Assembly: GCF_001447155.2 (NCBI RefSeq)
Contig: NZ_CP014754.1
Location: 1,798,001 to 1,862,000, forward strand
Source: Marinobacter sp. LQ44
GTDB taxonomy: Bacteria; Pseudomonadota; Gammaproteobacteria; Pseudomonadales; Oleiphilaceae
Reading direction: 5' to 3'
Length of the DNA: 64,000 bases
Of this stretch, positions 52,043-60,647 are shown piece after piece (the stretch's first letter is position 1; every line of letters begins with the position of its first letter). The notes under the pieces were generated by a model. The model searched no databases. It saw only the letters and a program-made list of their open reading frames with translations, and had not been told where the DNA came from. The position numbers and the translations under genes were made by a program.

Positions 52043-53368
52043 GTGGATACCGATGAAGGATTGCTAGCCAGCTATCTAAAACGGAAGTTGTCTGCCCATG
52101 AAGCGGTCGAGACCATTTCAGGCTGCAGAAACCTGATTCTCGGAATGAGCGCCGCGCAACCGCCGGCATTGATGGCAGCCACTGCAGATGCCCTCAGAGA
52201 TCGATTGATTGGTCCGTTAAACGTCTATTATCTGCATGGTACGGAACATCTTCAGCAAACTCTTTTAGCTCCAGATCTCATTGATCTCGTAACACCCCGT
52301 CCACTCTTTCTAAGCCATTCAGACAGGGCTGCCATTGCACAATCTCACTCTACAAACTGGATTGAATTCGTACCCGCAATGCTTCACCAGGCCGGCCGCC
52401 TGCTGACAGAGCACATAGATCCGGAATGTTTTTTTGTGACCGTATCGCCGATGGATCGCCATGGATATTTCAGCCTCGGCACCAACGCTGATTACGGTGC
52501 GTCGGTGATCCGAAAAGCAAGGAAAGTCATTGTCGAGGTCAACCGGTATATGCCTCGAACCTTTGGTGAATGTTCCGTCCATATTTCAGAAATAGACCAC
52601 ATCGTTGAGCACGATCAACCGCTGGTAGAGGCAATCCCCAAGGCGCCCACAGAGGTCGATAGAAAGATTGCGCAGCAGATCATCGAACGGATTAACGATG
52701 GGGACACCTTACAGATCGGAGTGGGCGGGGTGCCAAATGCCGTGCTTTCAGGCTTGAATCAGCATAAAGACCTGGGGCTACACAGCGAACTGTTTTCCCC
52801 GGCAATGGTTCCCCTGATTCAGACTGGGGTCTTGAATGGTCGACGCAAGACATGGATGCAACACAAGCACGTTTTCACCTTCGCTCTCGGAGACCGTGCG
52901 CTCTACGAGTTCCTTGACGATAACCCTGCTATCGTTGGATACCCTGCGTCCTGGGTAAACAATCCAGACATCATTCGGCTTAACGACAACATGGTGTCTG
53001 TAAATTCAGCACTCGAAATAGATCTGACTGGCCAGATCAATTCTGAACAAATTGGCGATCGCCCCTTTTCAGGCACCGGTGGCCAACTCGATTTTGTTCG
53101 TGGTGCTTACGCTGCAAGAAACGGCCGCTCTTTCATTGCATTAAGGTCAACCGCTCAATCGGGCTCTGTCAGCCGTATCGTCCCGCGTCTACTCAGCGGT
53201 GCCGTCACAGACCCCCGGAATGATGTGCAATTCGTAGTGACGGAATATGGCTGTGTTAACCTCAAAGGCCTTTCTATTCCTCAAAGAGCCAAGGCTCTCA
53301 TACAACTTGCATGCCCCGAATTTCGCGAGCAACTTGAGCGAGAGGCAACATCACTTGGATGGATATAG
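52043..53368 (+). CDS. Acetyl-CoA hydrolase/CoA-transferase family protein
   Basis: This 441-residue protein of the acetyl-CoA hydrolase/4-hydroxybutyrate CoA-transferase family has an N-domain MSAAQPPALMAATADALRDR, a middle segment GDTLQIGVGGVPNAVLSGL and a C-terminal GGQLDFVRGAYAARNGRSFI. The catalytic Glu expected near VVTEYGCVNLKGLS is present in TEYG. It would move CoA between acyl groups. The start is GTG at 52043, 3 bp after the kinase-like stop, so translation is probably coupled. The pairing with a pyruvate-kinase relative suggests a joint step on a C3/C4 acid, which is inference. Confidence 0.82.
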   Translation: MDTDEGLLASYLKRKLSAHEAVETISGCRNLILGMSAAQPPALMAATADALRDRLIGPLNVYYLHGTEHLQQTLLAPDLIDLVTPRPLFLSHSDRAAIAQSHSTNWIEFVPAMLHQAGRLLTEHIDPECFFVTVSPMDRHGYFSLGTNADYGASVIRKARKVIVEVNRYMPRTFGECSVHISEIDHIVEHDQPLVEAIPKAPTEVDRKIAQQIIERINDGDTLQIGVGGVPNAVLSGLNQHKDLGLHSELFSPAMVPLIQTGVLNGRRKTWMQHKHVFTFALGDRALYEFLDDNPAIVGYPASWVNNPDIIRLNDNMVSVNSALEIDLTGQINSEQIGDRPFSGTGGQLDFVRGAYAARNGRSFIALRSTAQSGSVSRIVPRLLSGAVTDPRNDVQFVVTEYGCVNLKGLSIPQRAKALIQLACPEFREQLEREATSLGWI

Positions 53369-53415
53369 GCACTATAGATCGGACCACTGAAATCAGAGCG
53401 CTGGATAATACCAAG

Positions 53416-54297
53416 CTAGTTGTTTAGAACGGCCTCAATCGCCCGGTAATCATCATATGTCACGAGGTTTATTCCCACCGCTCGCTGAGTATTCAGGTAT
53501 TCCGAGAGCATTGGCGAAGGCGTTGTCAGTAGATTAATTACCCGGCTCCGAACGTCCTCGCAAATTCCACTGCGGAATACAAAAGGGTCATAGTGTAACG
53601 GTACCGAACGCCAGAGAACCGTTAGGGTGTCCTCTGCAATCATGCCGCGCCTGAGCGCTTCATCTGCTCTTGAGCTGGAGACAAAGGCAGCCTCCGCCTT
53701 GTTGTCCAGCAACGCCATCAATGCCTTGTCATGGCTACCCGCGTATATGTTGGCTCCAAAGAAATCGGAGAATGGCTCGCCGATCGTGGTTGCAAACTCG
53801 TTTTTGGGAATGAGAGCCCCTGATGTACTGGAAGGATCAGTCAGCAGTATCCTGGCATTTCTCAGGCCCTCAATGCTGTTTATCCCCGCTGCCGTTGGAA
53901 CTACCAGTAACGAATAATAGAAACTCCCCTCGGGTGTAAAGAGCCCGGCCTCGGTGGTTAAAGAAGCGAAGGCATCCAGCCCCGGGTCTGTTCGATGAGC
54001 GATAACATAGGATGCCGGCCCCATAACGGCCAGGTCGACACCGCCCGAAAGTACGCCATCCATCACACTCTCGTAAGACGTAGCTCTGACCAGCTCTACC
54101 GGCATTCCAAGCCCCTGTTCCAGAAGAGCTATCAATGATTGATATTCAGAGGCCTGCTGGTCGATATCTTTTTTTGGGATCATCGTGAAGGTCAATCTGT
54201 TCATGTTGCAGTTTTTGACCTCTCGGACGGCTCCCGAACTATAAAACGATGCAAAGGCGAGCGATGCGAACGCGAGAATTAACGTCAGCAACCTCAT
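53416..54297 (-). CDS. PhnD-like periplasmic substrate-binding protein
   Basis: This 293-residue protein has a signal peptide (LLTLILAFASLAFASFYSSG). It belongs to the phosphate/phosphonate ABC-type binding family: TFTMIPKKDIDQQASEYQSL, GVDLAVMGPASYVIAHR, LTDPSSTSGALIPKNEF, and AEAAFVSSSRADEALRRG. No ABC permease or ATPase genes are nearby. Its ATG overlaps the stop of the GGDEF-EAL gene (ATGA at 54294-54297), which suggests it serves as a sensory ligand-binding partner and not as a transporter part. Confidence 0.82.
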   Translation of the reverse strand: MRLLTLILAFASLAFASFYSSGAVREVKNCNMNRLTFTMIPKKDIDQQASEYQSLIALLEQGLGMPVELVRATSYESVMDGVLSGGVDLAVMGPASYVIAHRTDPGLDAFASLTTEAGLFTPEGSFYYSLLVVPTAAGINSIEGLRNARILLTDPSSTSGALIPKNEFATTIGEPFSDFFGANIYAGSHDKALMALLDNKAEAAFVSSSRADEALRRGMIAEDTLTVLWRSVPLHYDPFVFRSGICEDVRSRVINLLTTPSPMLSEYLNTQRAVGINLVTYDDYRAIEAVLNN

Positions 54298-56618
54298 GCT
54301 CTTGCTTCCTCTTCTGCGAAGGTTCTCAGGAACTCAGGAATCTTCTCCGCTGGCATCGGGCGCCCCAGGTGATAGCCCTGTGCAATGTCACAGCCGGCGA
54401 CTTTCAGGTGAACCAGCTGCTCACGGGTTTCCACGCCCTCGGCCACCACTTTGAGCGCCATGCGCTTGGCCAGAATAATGGTAGAGGACACGATCGGACT
54501 GTCATCATGGCTGTTTGAGATGCGGTTAATCAGGCTTCGGTCAATCTTGAGCTTGTCTACCGGTACCGCCTCCAGGTGGGCGAACCCCGCGTAACCGGTG
54601 CCGAAATCGTCAAGACTGAGGCGGATACCTGCCGCCTTGAGGCAATGCAGGCTCTCAACTGCCCGGCCTTCCAGCATAGCAGTTTCCGTGATTTCCAGTT
54701 CCAGCAAGTCGGTGGTCAAACCGTAGTCCGCCAACGTCGCCAGAACGTCTTTGCAGAAACCCGGCTGAGCAAGCTGTATCGGAGAAACATTGACTGCGAC
54801 TGGCTTCGAAATCCCATGTTTCTGTTGCCAGTCGGATATCTGGGCACAGGCCAGTCGAACCACTTCCATGCCCAGGGCCACGACAAAGCCGGTTTTCTCG
54901 GCCACCGGAATAAATCGGTCTGGATACAGCAGGCCGAAGCCCGGATGTTGCCATCGCACCAGAGCCTCGTAGCCAATAATTTCCATAGTCTCCAGGCAAA
55001 CCTGGGGTTGGTAATGCAGAACAAACTCCCGGTTTCTGAGGGCCTCCACAAAGGCTTGTTCCAGGTGAAATTCTTCCACATCACTCACATTCAGTGACTG
55101 GTCGAAAAAGCGATACTGGCCACGACCGGCTTTCTTGGCCGAATACATAGCGGCATCAGCACATTTGGTCAGTTCATCAATACTCTGGCCGTCCCGAGGG
55201 CTGATAGCGATACCAATGCTGGGACTGGTATTCAGCTCTGTTCCTTCCAACATGTAGGGGGCGGACAAATGCGCGGTTAAAGCTGCGGCCCACTGCTCGA
55301 TGTCGGCCTCACTGCGATCACCCGCCAACAGCACCACAAATTCATCACCGCCGAAACGAGCGGCAATGTCACCTTTGCCCAGCATGCGTTGAATGCGACC
55401 GGCGACGGCCTGCAGCAGCAGGTCACCGATGTGGTGGCCCAGGGAATCATTAATGGATTTAAAGCGATCCAGATCGATAAACAGCATGGTTGACAGCTTT
55501 CGCTGTCGACGCTGTTCCAGTACCAGCGAATCTGCCACATCCAAAAACTGGCGCCGGTTGAACAGACCACTGAGATGATCAATCGAAGCGGCACGGCTAC
55601 TGCGGGCATGCTCGGTTTCAAGGCGCTCAATCAGTTGCTGGTTGTTCCGCTCGGACAACCGCAATGCCTCCAACACTCTTTGCTGTCCGGTCAAACTCCG
55701 GATCAGCCAGAACACAATACCGAAAACCAGTAAGGTCATTACGCTGTTGGCAATCAGTTGCTTATTCTGGGCAGGCGTCAGCGGCGCAAAGATCTCGTAG
55801 TAAGGCTGGGCCACACTGACTGTAAAACCATTCGCTGGACGGGTCACGAAAACATATTGGTATTGCTCGCCCGCCAACTCCACCGTGGCTTCACCGGTCA
55901 CAACACGGCCTTCAGCCGCAATCTGCACTTTCGGCACCTGAGGCCCTCCAACCACAATGCCGCTTTCATTGGCCCGCATCCACTCATCCCCCCTGGAATC
56001 CAAAATCTGAATAAAGCCCGAGCCCAGCTCAACATTCTGTAGAAGCCCAGCCAGGTAGGCGATGTCCAGCTCAATCAAGATCAATCTTGAGGAACGGGAC
56101 AAATCTGCCAGTCTGAGCGGAACCAGGAATGGCAATCGCCAGGCAGGCTCTTGTGGCACGTAAGCCGGATCCGCAACTCGTTCGGGAAGCACAGGCACAA
56201 ATCCAGCTCCGGCAAAGTGGTCTTCAGTTCCAGACAACCAACTACCAAGGTTTGAGCGTGCCGAACCCAGATGGCTGGTGTAAATCAGTTCTCCCGACAG
56301 ATTGTAAACACTGAGCCGGTTGAACACGGGATCTTCTGCCAGAAGCGTCAAGAGCCTGGTCTCTGCTTCTTGATGCGCGATGACATCGTCATTCACCAGG
56401 CTACCCATGGCCTTGGCTCGATCAGTCATCTGCTTGAGGCTCTCCGACACAATCAATGCCAGATTGCGGTTCTCGGAGAGTCTTGCATTGAGGGTTTCCG
56501 CCCTCGTTGCAGATGCCTGCCAAAGGAATAACACCCATAGGAACAAAACGATAACAACCCCGAGTGCCAGCATGGTTAGCTGAACGCTATTCAGGGGAGT
56601 ATCAGATTTCGCTGTCAT
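54294..56618 (-). CDS. Membrane sensor with GGDEF and EAL domains
   Basis: This protein has 774 residues. A first membrane helix (about 9-30) and a second (about 290-310) enclose a periplasmic Cache-like sensor. GGDEF follows, with an intact active site RFGGDEFVVLL near residue 422, then EAL with YEALVRWQHPGFG near residue 551, plus NVSPIQLAQPGF, ELEITETAML and LDDFGTGYAGFAHL. Both cyclic-di-GMP synthesis and breakdown motifs look complete. The start at 56618 gives a normal membrane-helix N-terminus, and the open frame runs further to 56711. It is translationally coupled to the PhnD-like gene. Confidence 0.88.
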   Translation of the reverse strand: MTAKSDTPLNSVQLTMLALGVVIVLFLWVLFLWQASATRAETLNARLSENRNLALIVSESLKQMTDRAKAMGSLVNDDVIAHQEAETRLLTLLAEDPVFNRLSVYNLSGELIYTSHLGSARSNLGSWLSGTEDHFAGAGFVPVLPERVADPAYVPQEPAWRLPFLVPLRLADLSRSSRLILIELDIAYLAGLLQNVELGSGFIQILDSRGDEWMRANESGIVVGGPQVPKVQIAAEGRVVTGEATVELAGEQYQYVFVTRPANGFTVSVAQPYYEIFAPLTPAQNKQLIANSVMTLLVFGIVFWLIRSLTGQQRVLEALRLSERNNQQLIERLETEHARSSRAASIDHLSGLFNRRQFLDVADSLVLEQRRQRKLSTMLFIDLDRFKSINDSLGHHIGDLLLQAVAGRIQRMLGKGDIAARFGGDEFVVLLAGDRSEADIEQWAAALTAHLSAPYMLEGTELNTSPSIGIAISPRDGQSIDELTKCADAAMYSAKKAGRGQYRFFDQSLNVSDVEEFHLEQAFVEALRNREFVLHYQPQVCLETMEIIGYEALVRWQHPGFGLLYPDRFIPVAEKTGFVVALGMEVVRLACAQISDWQQKHGISKPVAVNVSPIQLAQPGFCKDVLATLADYGLTTDLLELEITETAMLEGRAVESLHCLKAAGIRLSLDDFGTGYAGFAHLEAVPVDKLKIDRSLINRISNSHDDSPIVSSTIILAKRMALKVVAEGVETREQLVHLKVAGCDIAQGYHLGRPMPAEKIPEFLRTFAEEEARA

Positions 56619-56853
56619 CAAGCTAGAACCTGGAGAAAAGGGATAGGTAAACGTCAGCCTCTCCAGTGGCCGGATAAATCCTGTGAGTCGGGTGAGGCAT
56701 TTCGCCACCAAAACCCATACCCCTCAAAGGCTAGCGGTCAAGTATGGCAGCTACATGACAGGCCAGATTCGTTAACGGGTTCACACATATGACACAGGAA
56801 CTTCATTTCTCAATGTTAAGTGTATGGCTCCCATCCATAACGGAGCAGCAGTA

Positions 56854-58434
56854 ATGTCCGGTCAATCATCCCTTCTGGTAGAAAAGCTCTGGCGCCTTAA
56901 ACGCCGCATCGACAAAGGCCAATGCCCCGGTGTCGACTTTATTCATCTGAACGTCCTGCTTAGAGAGCCTGCTTATCGGGCCGATGTTCTCAGGCGGGTA
57001 GAAACAAACGGCTCACCCGAGCTCCAGGCGCTTGCCCGGGAAATTATGGCAAACGATCCTGGTGAGCCGCTAATGGCGAAGTCTCCAACAGAAACATTGA
57101 CGAAAAAGCAGACTAAAAAGGAGAAACAACGTGGTTGGCTGACTCGCAATGGTATCGTCGTGATTCCGATATCTGCGGCCTTCGTCGCAGCAATTGCCGG
57201 TTTCACTGCGTTTGAGAACCGTGCGGTCCGGGTCACTGACGATATTGTCTATGATACCGTTTGGCAGAGTGGCCGCCGTTACATTCTGGATGATGTTATC
57301 TACGTGGATAGCGCCAGGCTCACCATTGAACCGGGCGTAACCATCGAAGGTGAACGCGGTTCTGCTCTGATCGTCACCAAAGACAGCCGACTCTTCGCCC
57401 GGGGAACCCGGGAACAGCCCGTCGTGTTCACCAGCCACCAACCCGAGGGCCAGAGAACCCGAGGCGACTGGGGCGGCCTGGTTCTGCTCGGCAAAGCGCC
57501 GGTTAATCAGCCCGCCGCAGCCATAGAAGGTGTACCGGAGGCGGATCTACGTGGCCAGTTTGGTGGTACCGACCACAGCCACAGTTGTGGCGTACTGCAA
57601 TTTACCCGCATCGAATTCGCCGGCTTTGAGGTGTACAAAGACAACGAGCTGAATGGTCTTACGCTGGGTGGTTGCGGCTCAGACACCATTGTCGAAAACG
57701 TGCAGGTACATCGCGCGCTGGACGATGGCATTGAGATGTTCGGTGGTACCGTAGACCTGAAAAACATTCTGATAACCGGCGCCGCTGATGACAGCATCGA
57801 TTGGGACTGGGGTTGGACAGGTAACGTCCAGTTCGCGGTCATCCAGCAATACGGGGATGTGGGCGACAATGGCTTTGAGGGTGACAGCAATGGGTCTGAT
57901 CACAACGCCACGCCCCGGTCAGAGCCCACCTTCTACAATGTCACGATGTACGGCGCCGGCCGCTCGGCCAAACAGCACCGTGCCATGGTTCTGCGAGAAG
58001 GTTCCGGTGGCCATTTCCACAACATGATCATCGACAGCTTTGCCATCGAGGCACTTGATACCAGGGATGAGGTCCGGTCTTTGGTGGCCATGGACAAGCT
58101 GACATTCAGCCACAACCTTATCTCCAACAATGGCCGCCTCGGCAATCTGGCAACCGAACCAGAGGCTGACGATGATGATTTTGGCTTCCAGGAGGACGTG
58201 TGGATTCAGGACCCGACCAACCGCAATCATCAGCTGGCGGAAAGTGGCTTGCAGCCAACCGTGACAAGCACGACTTCACCAAATTTCCGCTCCAGAGGCC
58301 TCATTCGGAATATGGAAGCAACACGGCCACCCAAGTCGGAGTTTTTCGACGAATCTGCGGACTACCTGGGCGCTATTAATCCTCGCTCCAGTGACACCTG
58401 GCTGGATGGCTGGACCGCGTTTCCGGAGTCATAA
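56854..58434 (+). CDS. Membrane-anchored beta-helix protein with cytoplasmic N-domain
   Basis: This protein has 526 residues. The first 98 look cytoplasmic, with charged helices and a Lys-rich stretch (TKKQTKKEKQR). One membrane segment (about 99-120) follows. The large exported part is a right-handed beta-helix: RLTIEPGVTIEGERGSALIV, GDWGGLVLLGKAPVNQ, FTRIEFAGFEVYKDNELNGL, DDGIEMFGGTVDLKNILITG, DDSIDWDWGWTGNVQFAVIQ. Exported proteins with this helix occur in many marine bacteria without known function. The start at 56854 has CGGAG upstream; 56824 is the alternative. It is divergent from the GGDEF-EAL gene. Confidence 0.7.
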   Translation: MSGQSSLLVEKLWRLKRRIDKGQCPGVDFIHLNVLLREPAYRADVLRRVETNGSPELQALAREIMANDPGEPLMAKSPTETLTKKQTKKEKQRGWLTRNGIVVIPISAAFVAAIAGFTAFENRAVRVTDDIVYDTVWQSGRRYILDDVIYVDSARLTIEPGVTIEGERGSALIVTKDSRLFARGTREQPVVFTSHQPEGQRTRGDWGGLVLLGKAPVNQPAAAIEGVPEADLRGQFGGTDHSHSCGVLQFTRIEFAGFEVYKDNELNGLTLGGCGSDTIVENVQVHRALDDGIEMFGGTVDLKNILITGAADDSIDWDWGWTGNVQFAVIQQYGDVGDNGFEGDSNGSDHNATPRSEPTFYNVTMYGAGRSAKQHRAMVLREGSGGHFHNMIIDSFAIEALDTRDEVRSLVAMDKLTFSHNLISNNGRLGNLATEPEADDDDFGFQEDVWIQDPTNRNHQLAESGLQPTVTSTTSPNFRSRGLIRNMEATRPPKSEFFDESADYLGAINPRSSDTWLDGWTAFPES

Positions 58435-58815
58435 AGCAAAGTCGTCCGTGCGTCTATGGTTAGCCAAGGTATAGCCTGCCCTAAAATCGTCAGAAATGTG
58501 GACGAGATAGTAGCAGGGCGAGCGTGGGCTGAGCGGTACAAGGACTCCCGGTTCTGCCTCTGCAATGGTTGTCACAAAAATATCATCAAATAAGCTTACC
58601 GTGGCAACCGGCGAGTCTGTTCAAGTCTGGAGCCGCAAAACGCGCAGCGAACTCGGCGGACGGGCACATCCAGCCAGACACGATATTGGAATAGGTCTAG
58701 TTCGCAAACCAGCGATGAACCATAAAAAAGCCCTACACGGAGGCAGGGCTTCTTTACGTATAGCTAGCAACAAAGTATCCGGACTCTTACCGGATACGGC
58801 GCGCTATATGGCAGT
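58435..58815. other. Intergenic region between beta-helix gene and small Lys-rich gene
   Basis: No gene is supported in these 380 bp apart from the terminator at 58723-58750. An open plus-strand frame from 58565 runs antisense through the small gene and is not credible. Confidence 0.5.
58723..58750 (-). terminator. Terminator of small Lys-rich gene
   Basis: On the minus strand GCCCT and AGGGC enclose a 10-nt loop and are followed by TTTTTTATG, 66 bp past the stop at 58816. Confidence 0.7.
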
Positions 58816-58941
58816 TTATGCCGCTTTCTTGAGCTTCTTTTTCAAGCTCTTCAGCTTGCCTTCCTGCTTGGCGATCTTCGCCTTACGGGCTTTGATTTCT
58901 TTTTTCAGGCTGGTTACTTTCTTCGTAGTTTTCTTGGCCAT
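58816..58941 (-). CDS. Small lysine-rich coiled-coil protein
   Basis: This 41-residue protein starts MAKKTTKKVTSLKKEIKARK and ends KSLKKKLKKAA. About 45 % of residues are Lys, with no Pro and one Gly, and Leu/Ile spacing suits an amphipathic helix. AGGAG lies 7 nt before the ATG and a terminator follows, so it looks like a real expressed gene. The charge suggests nucleic-acid or membrane binding. I do not recognise a family. Confidence 0.7.
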   Translation of the reverse strand: MAKKTTKKVTSLKKEIKARKAKIAKQEGKLKSLKKKLKKAA

Positions 58942-58978
58942 GATTCACTCCTGGTGTGTGATTGCTCGATTACCGCCC

Positions 58979-59179
58979 TCAGTCGTCCTTATGGGTTCGC
59001 ACGAAGTTGCGTATGAACTTTCGTACCTCTCTGGCGGCACTGGTATCCAGCTCTTCACACAATGAAATGAATTCATCGCGCTCTGCACTGTTGATCCGAA
59101 TCAGTAGCTGAGAGTCTTTTTTCCCTGCCTTTTTCTTGCGTGGCTTCAACTGCTTTTCGGAAATACTATCGGCTGCCAT
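58979..59179 (-). CDS. Small ribbon-helix-helix-like protein
   Basis: This 66-residue protein has a basic N-terminal tail (KPRKKKAGKK) followed by SQLLIRINSAERDEFISLCE and ELDTSAAREVRKFIRNFVR, which matches the strand-helix-helix pattern of Arc/CopG-type DNA-binding proteins. It is likely a small transcription regulator or an antitoxin-like protein; no toxin gene is seen beside it. A 7-3-7 palindrome lies 31 bp before the start and could be its operator. Confidence 0.6.
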   Translation of the reverse strand: MAADSISEKQLKPRKKKAGKKDSQLLIRINSAERDEFISLCEELDTSAAREVRKFIRNFVRTHKDD

Positions 59180-59209
59180 GGGTCATCCACTCACTGAGAA
59201 CACTTTTAG

Positions 59210-59226
59210 TATATACACTGTATATA
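59210..59226. promoter_or_regulatory. Palindrome before ribbon-helix-helix gene
   Basis: TATATAC-ACT-GTATATA lies 31 bp upstream of the start at 59179. It may be an autoregulatory site or part of an AT-rich promoter. Confidence 0.4.
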
Positions 59227-59260
59227 GAAAAGATAGACTCAGGCGCCCAAGTTGTCGCAG

Positions 59261-59503
59261 TCAGATGTCGTGTTGCTTTCGAAAGCTGTTGATCTCTTCC
59301 ACGACTTTGCGGGCGACTGTGTAGTGATCCAGGCGATCAAAAAGCCTTCTAAGAATTTCCTTTTCTTTGTCGTCGACTACGCCGTCTTCCAAAGCTAATC
59401 GCTCGATCATGGCGAGCTCTTTCTCGTCTATGGTGTCGTCGTTGGCGAAGACCACCAGGAAGGAATACCCCACCAGTTCTTTTGCCCGTGATTTCTCTGT
59501 CAT
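59261..59503 (-). CDS. Small acidic helical protein, unknown
   Basis: This 80-residue protein has acidic helices: VVFANDDTIDEKELAMIERL and EDGVVDDKEKEILRRLFDRL. The repeated D-x-x-I/V-D-x-K-E pattern resembles part of TerB-like domains, but it is only half their length. ATG at 59503 follows AGATAGGGTGACGTT. It lies 21 bp before the start of the next unit and probably forms an operon with the gene at 59525. No function is assigned. Confidence 0.6.
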   Translation of the reverse strand: MTEKSRAKELVGYSFLVVFANDDTIDEKELAMIERLALEDGVVDDKEKEILRRLFDRLDHYTVARKVVEEINSFRKQHDI

Positions 59504-59524
59504 AACGTCACCCTATCTGATGCA

Positions 59525-59749
59525 TCATAAATGCCCAGCAGGCAACGCCAAGAGCATTTCCAGGTATCGCCTGGCTGCATATTCGCTTTCCGATTGATAC
59601 AGCGGTTCCTCACCAGGTATGCGCACCTCGTATCGAAACGGCCGGCAAAAGCCGCTCGGCTCTTTGAAGCTTAGCTCAAGAAGTTCAACCGGTAGTTCTT
59701 CACAGGACCAGCAACAACGAATTTCAACGGCTTGGATAGCCTTACTCAT
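59525..59749 (-). CDS. Small hypothetical protein with CWSC motif
   Basis: This 74-residue protein begins MSKAIQAVEIRCCWSCEELP, with three Cys close together, and contains PFRYEVRIPGEEPLYQSESE. The Cys cluster could bind metal. A GTG start at 59785 would add 12 residues; ATG at 59749 is preferred because the family-like sequence appears to begin there. The gene is 21 bp upstream of the 80-residue protein gene, in the same direction. The function is unknown. Confidence 0.5.
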   Translation of the reverse strand: MSKAIQAVEIRCCWSCEELPVELLELSFKEPSGFCRPFRYEVRIPGEEPLYQSESEYAARRYLEMLLALPAGHL

Positions 59750-59895
59750 ACCAGACACATATGCCCCCAGGTGGATCAGTTGCACTACAAAAGCAACAGA
59801 GGGCTCATCCTGAGCAGTACACGCGGATTGCGTTCCGCCTCATCTAGGCGATGACAGAATTAAAGCAAGGTGATGTTGCGGTGGCGTGACGGGGA

Positions 59896-59927
59896 TAAAA
59901 AAACCGAGCCCCGGGACAGGGACTCGG
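59896..59927 (-). terminator. Terminator downstream of 60012-60479 gene
   Basis: On the minus strand a stem CCGAGTCCC/GGGGCTCGG with a short loop is followed by seven T residues, about 85 bp past the stop at 60012. Confidence 0.8.
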
Positions 59928-60011
59928 CAAACAATCATGATCCTAATCCTGATTGGCCGACAATCGTAACCTTCAGCTGTTTCAATTTCATTTCAGGAGA
60001 ACAGGGTTCAT

Positions 60012-60479
60012 TCACCAATCCTGTTTCTGCTTGAGGAGCTCATTGTTGTAGGGACCAATGGTTTCAAGCAAAACGGATGATCTTGAGAACTGGCCTCGAC
60101 CCCAGGCAATGTCATTTTGCCATTCGTCCTTCAACGCCGATTCAATGGTCCACTGCTTCAGGGATGAATAAACAAGCCGCGCCTGAGCCGTAACACGGCT
60201 TTCTGTCAGGTTCTGGAATGGGAAGAATTCAAACTTGTCGCACTGAACCAGAAGGGTCGTCTCAAGAGTACCCGCTGCCAAAAACGACGCATCATAGAGT
60301 AGCTGGAAAATGATGGACTCTTTCACTGTGCCCAATGGAGAGCAGGAAAAGGCGTTGAGACGGACGGACAGGGAACACTGGCTATCTTCCAGTTCAATGT
60401 GCGGCCTAATCCATGGGCCTACGAACGTAGATCTGTGAAACGCCAATAGGGCTCGGTAGTGGTCCTCTCTGGGGTTCAT
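60012..60479 (-). CDS. Hypothetical protein, 155 residues
   Basis: This soluble protein has no signal peptide. It has alternating strand-like blocks (IELEDSQCSLSVRLNAF; ETTLLVQCDKFEFFPFQNL; TESRVTAQARLVYSSLKQW). I do not recognise a family. It is followed by a good terminator and stands alone, so it is probably its own transcription unit. ATG at 60479 has GAGGTTAATGAA upstream. Confidence 0.55.
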   Translation of the reverse strand: MNPREDHYRALLAFHRSTFVGPWIRPHIELEDSQCSLSVRLNAFSCSPLGTVKESIIFQLLYDASFLAAGTLETTLLVQCDKFEFFPFQNLTESRVTAQARLVYSSLKQWTIESALKDEWQNDIAWGRGQFSRSSVLLETIGPYNNELLKQKQDW

Positions 60480-60533
60480 TTCATTAACCTCAGATCGGGA
60501 CTGTCAACGTCCTTTTGAACAGACCTTGGGGGA

Positions 60534-60561
60534 GAAAAAACGCCGGGGTTGAACCCCCGGC
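60534..60561 (-). terminator. Terminator downstream of 60648-60905 gene
   Basis: On the minus strand GCCGGGG and CCCCGGC pair around a short loop and are followed by GTTTTTTCT. Confidence 0.8.
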
Positions 60562-60647
60562 AATGCGAGAGCACCTGGTACTTATCGTACTTCAGGAACC
60601 CTCACTATAGGGTTCTAACGTTACAAACGAATTTCAGGCTACGTTCC

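Noticed and set aside
58565..59065. Open plus-strand frame of 166 codons
   Set aside because: It runs antisense through two small minus-strand genes that have ribosome-binding sites and a terminator, and its sequence has no domain pattern.
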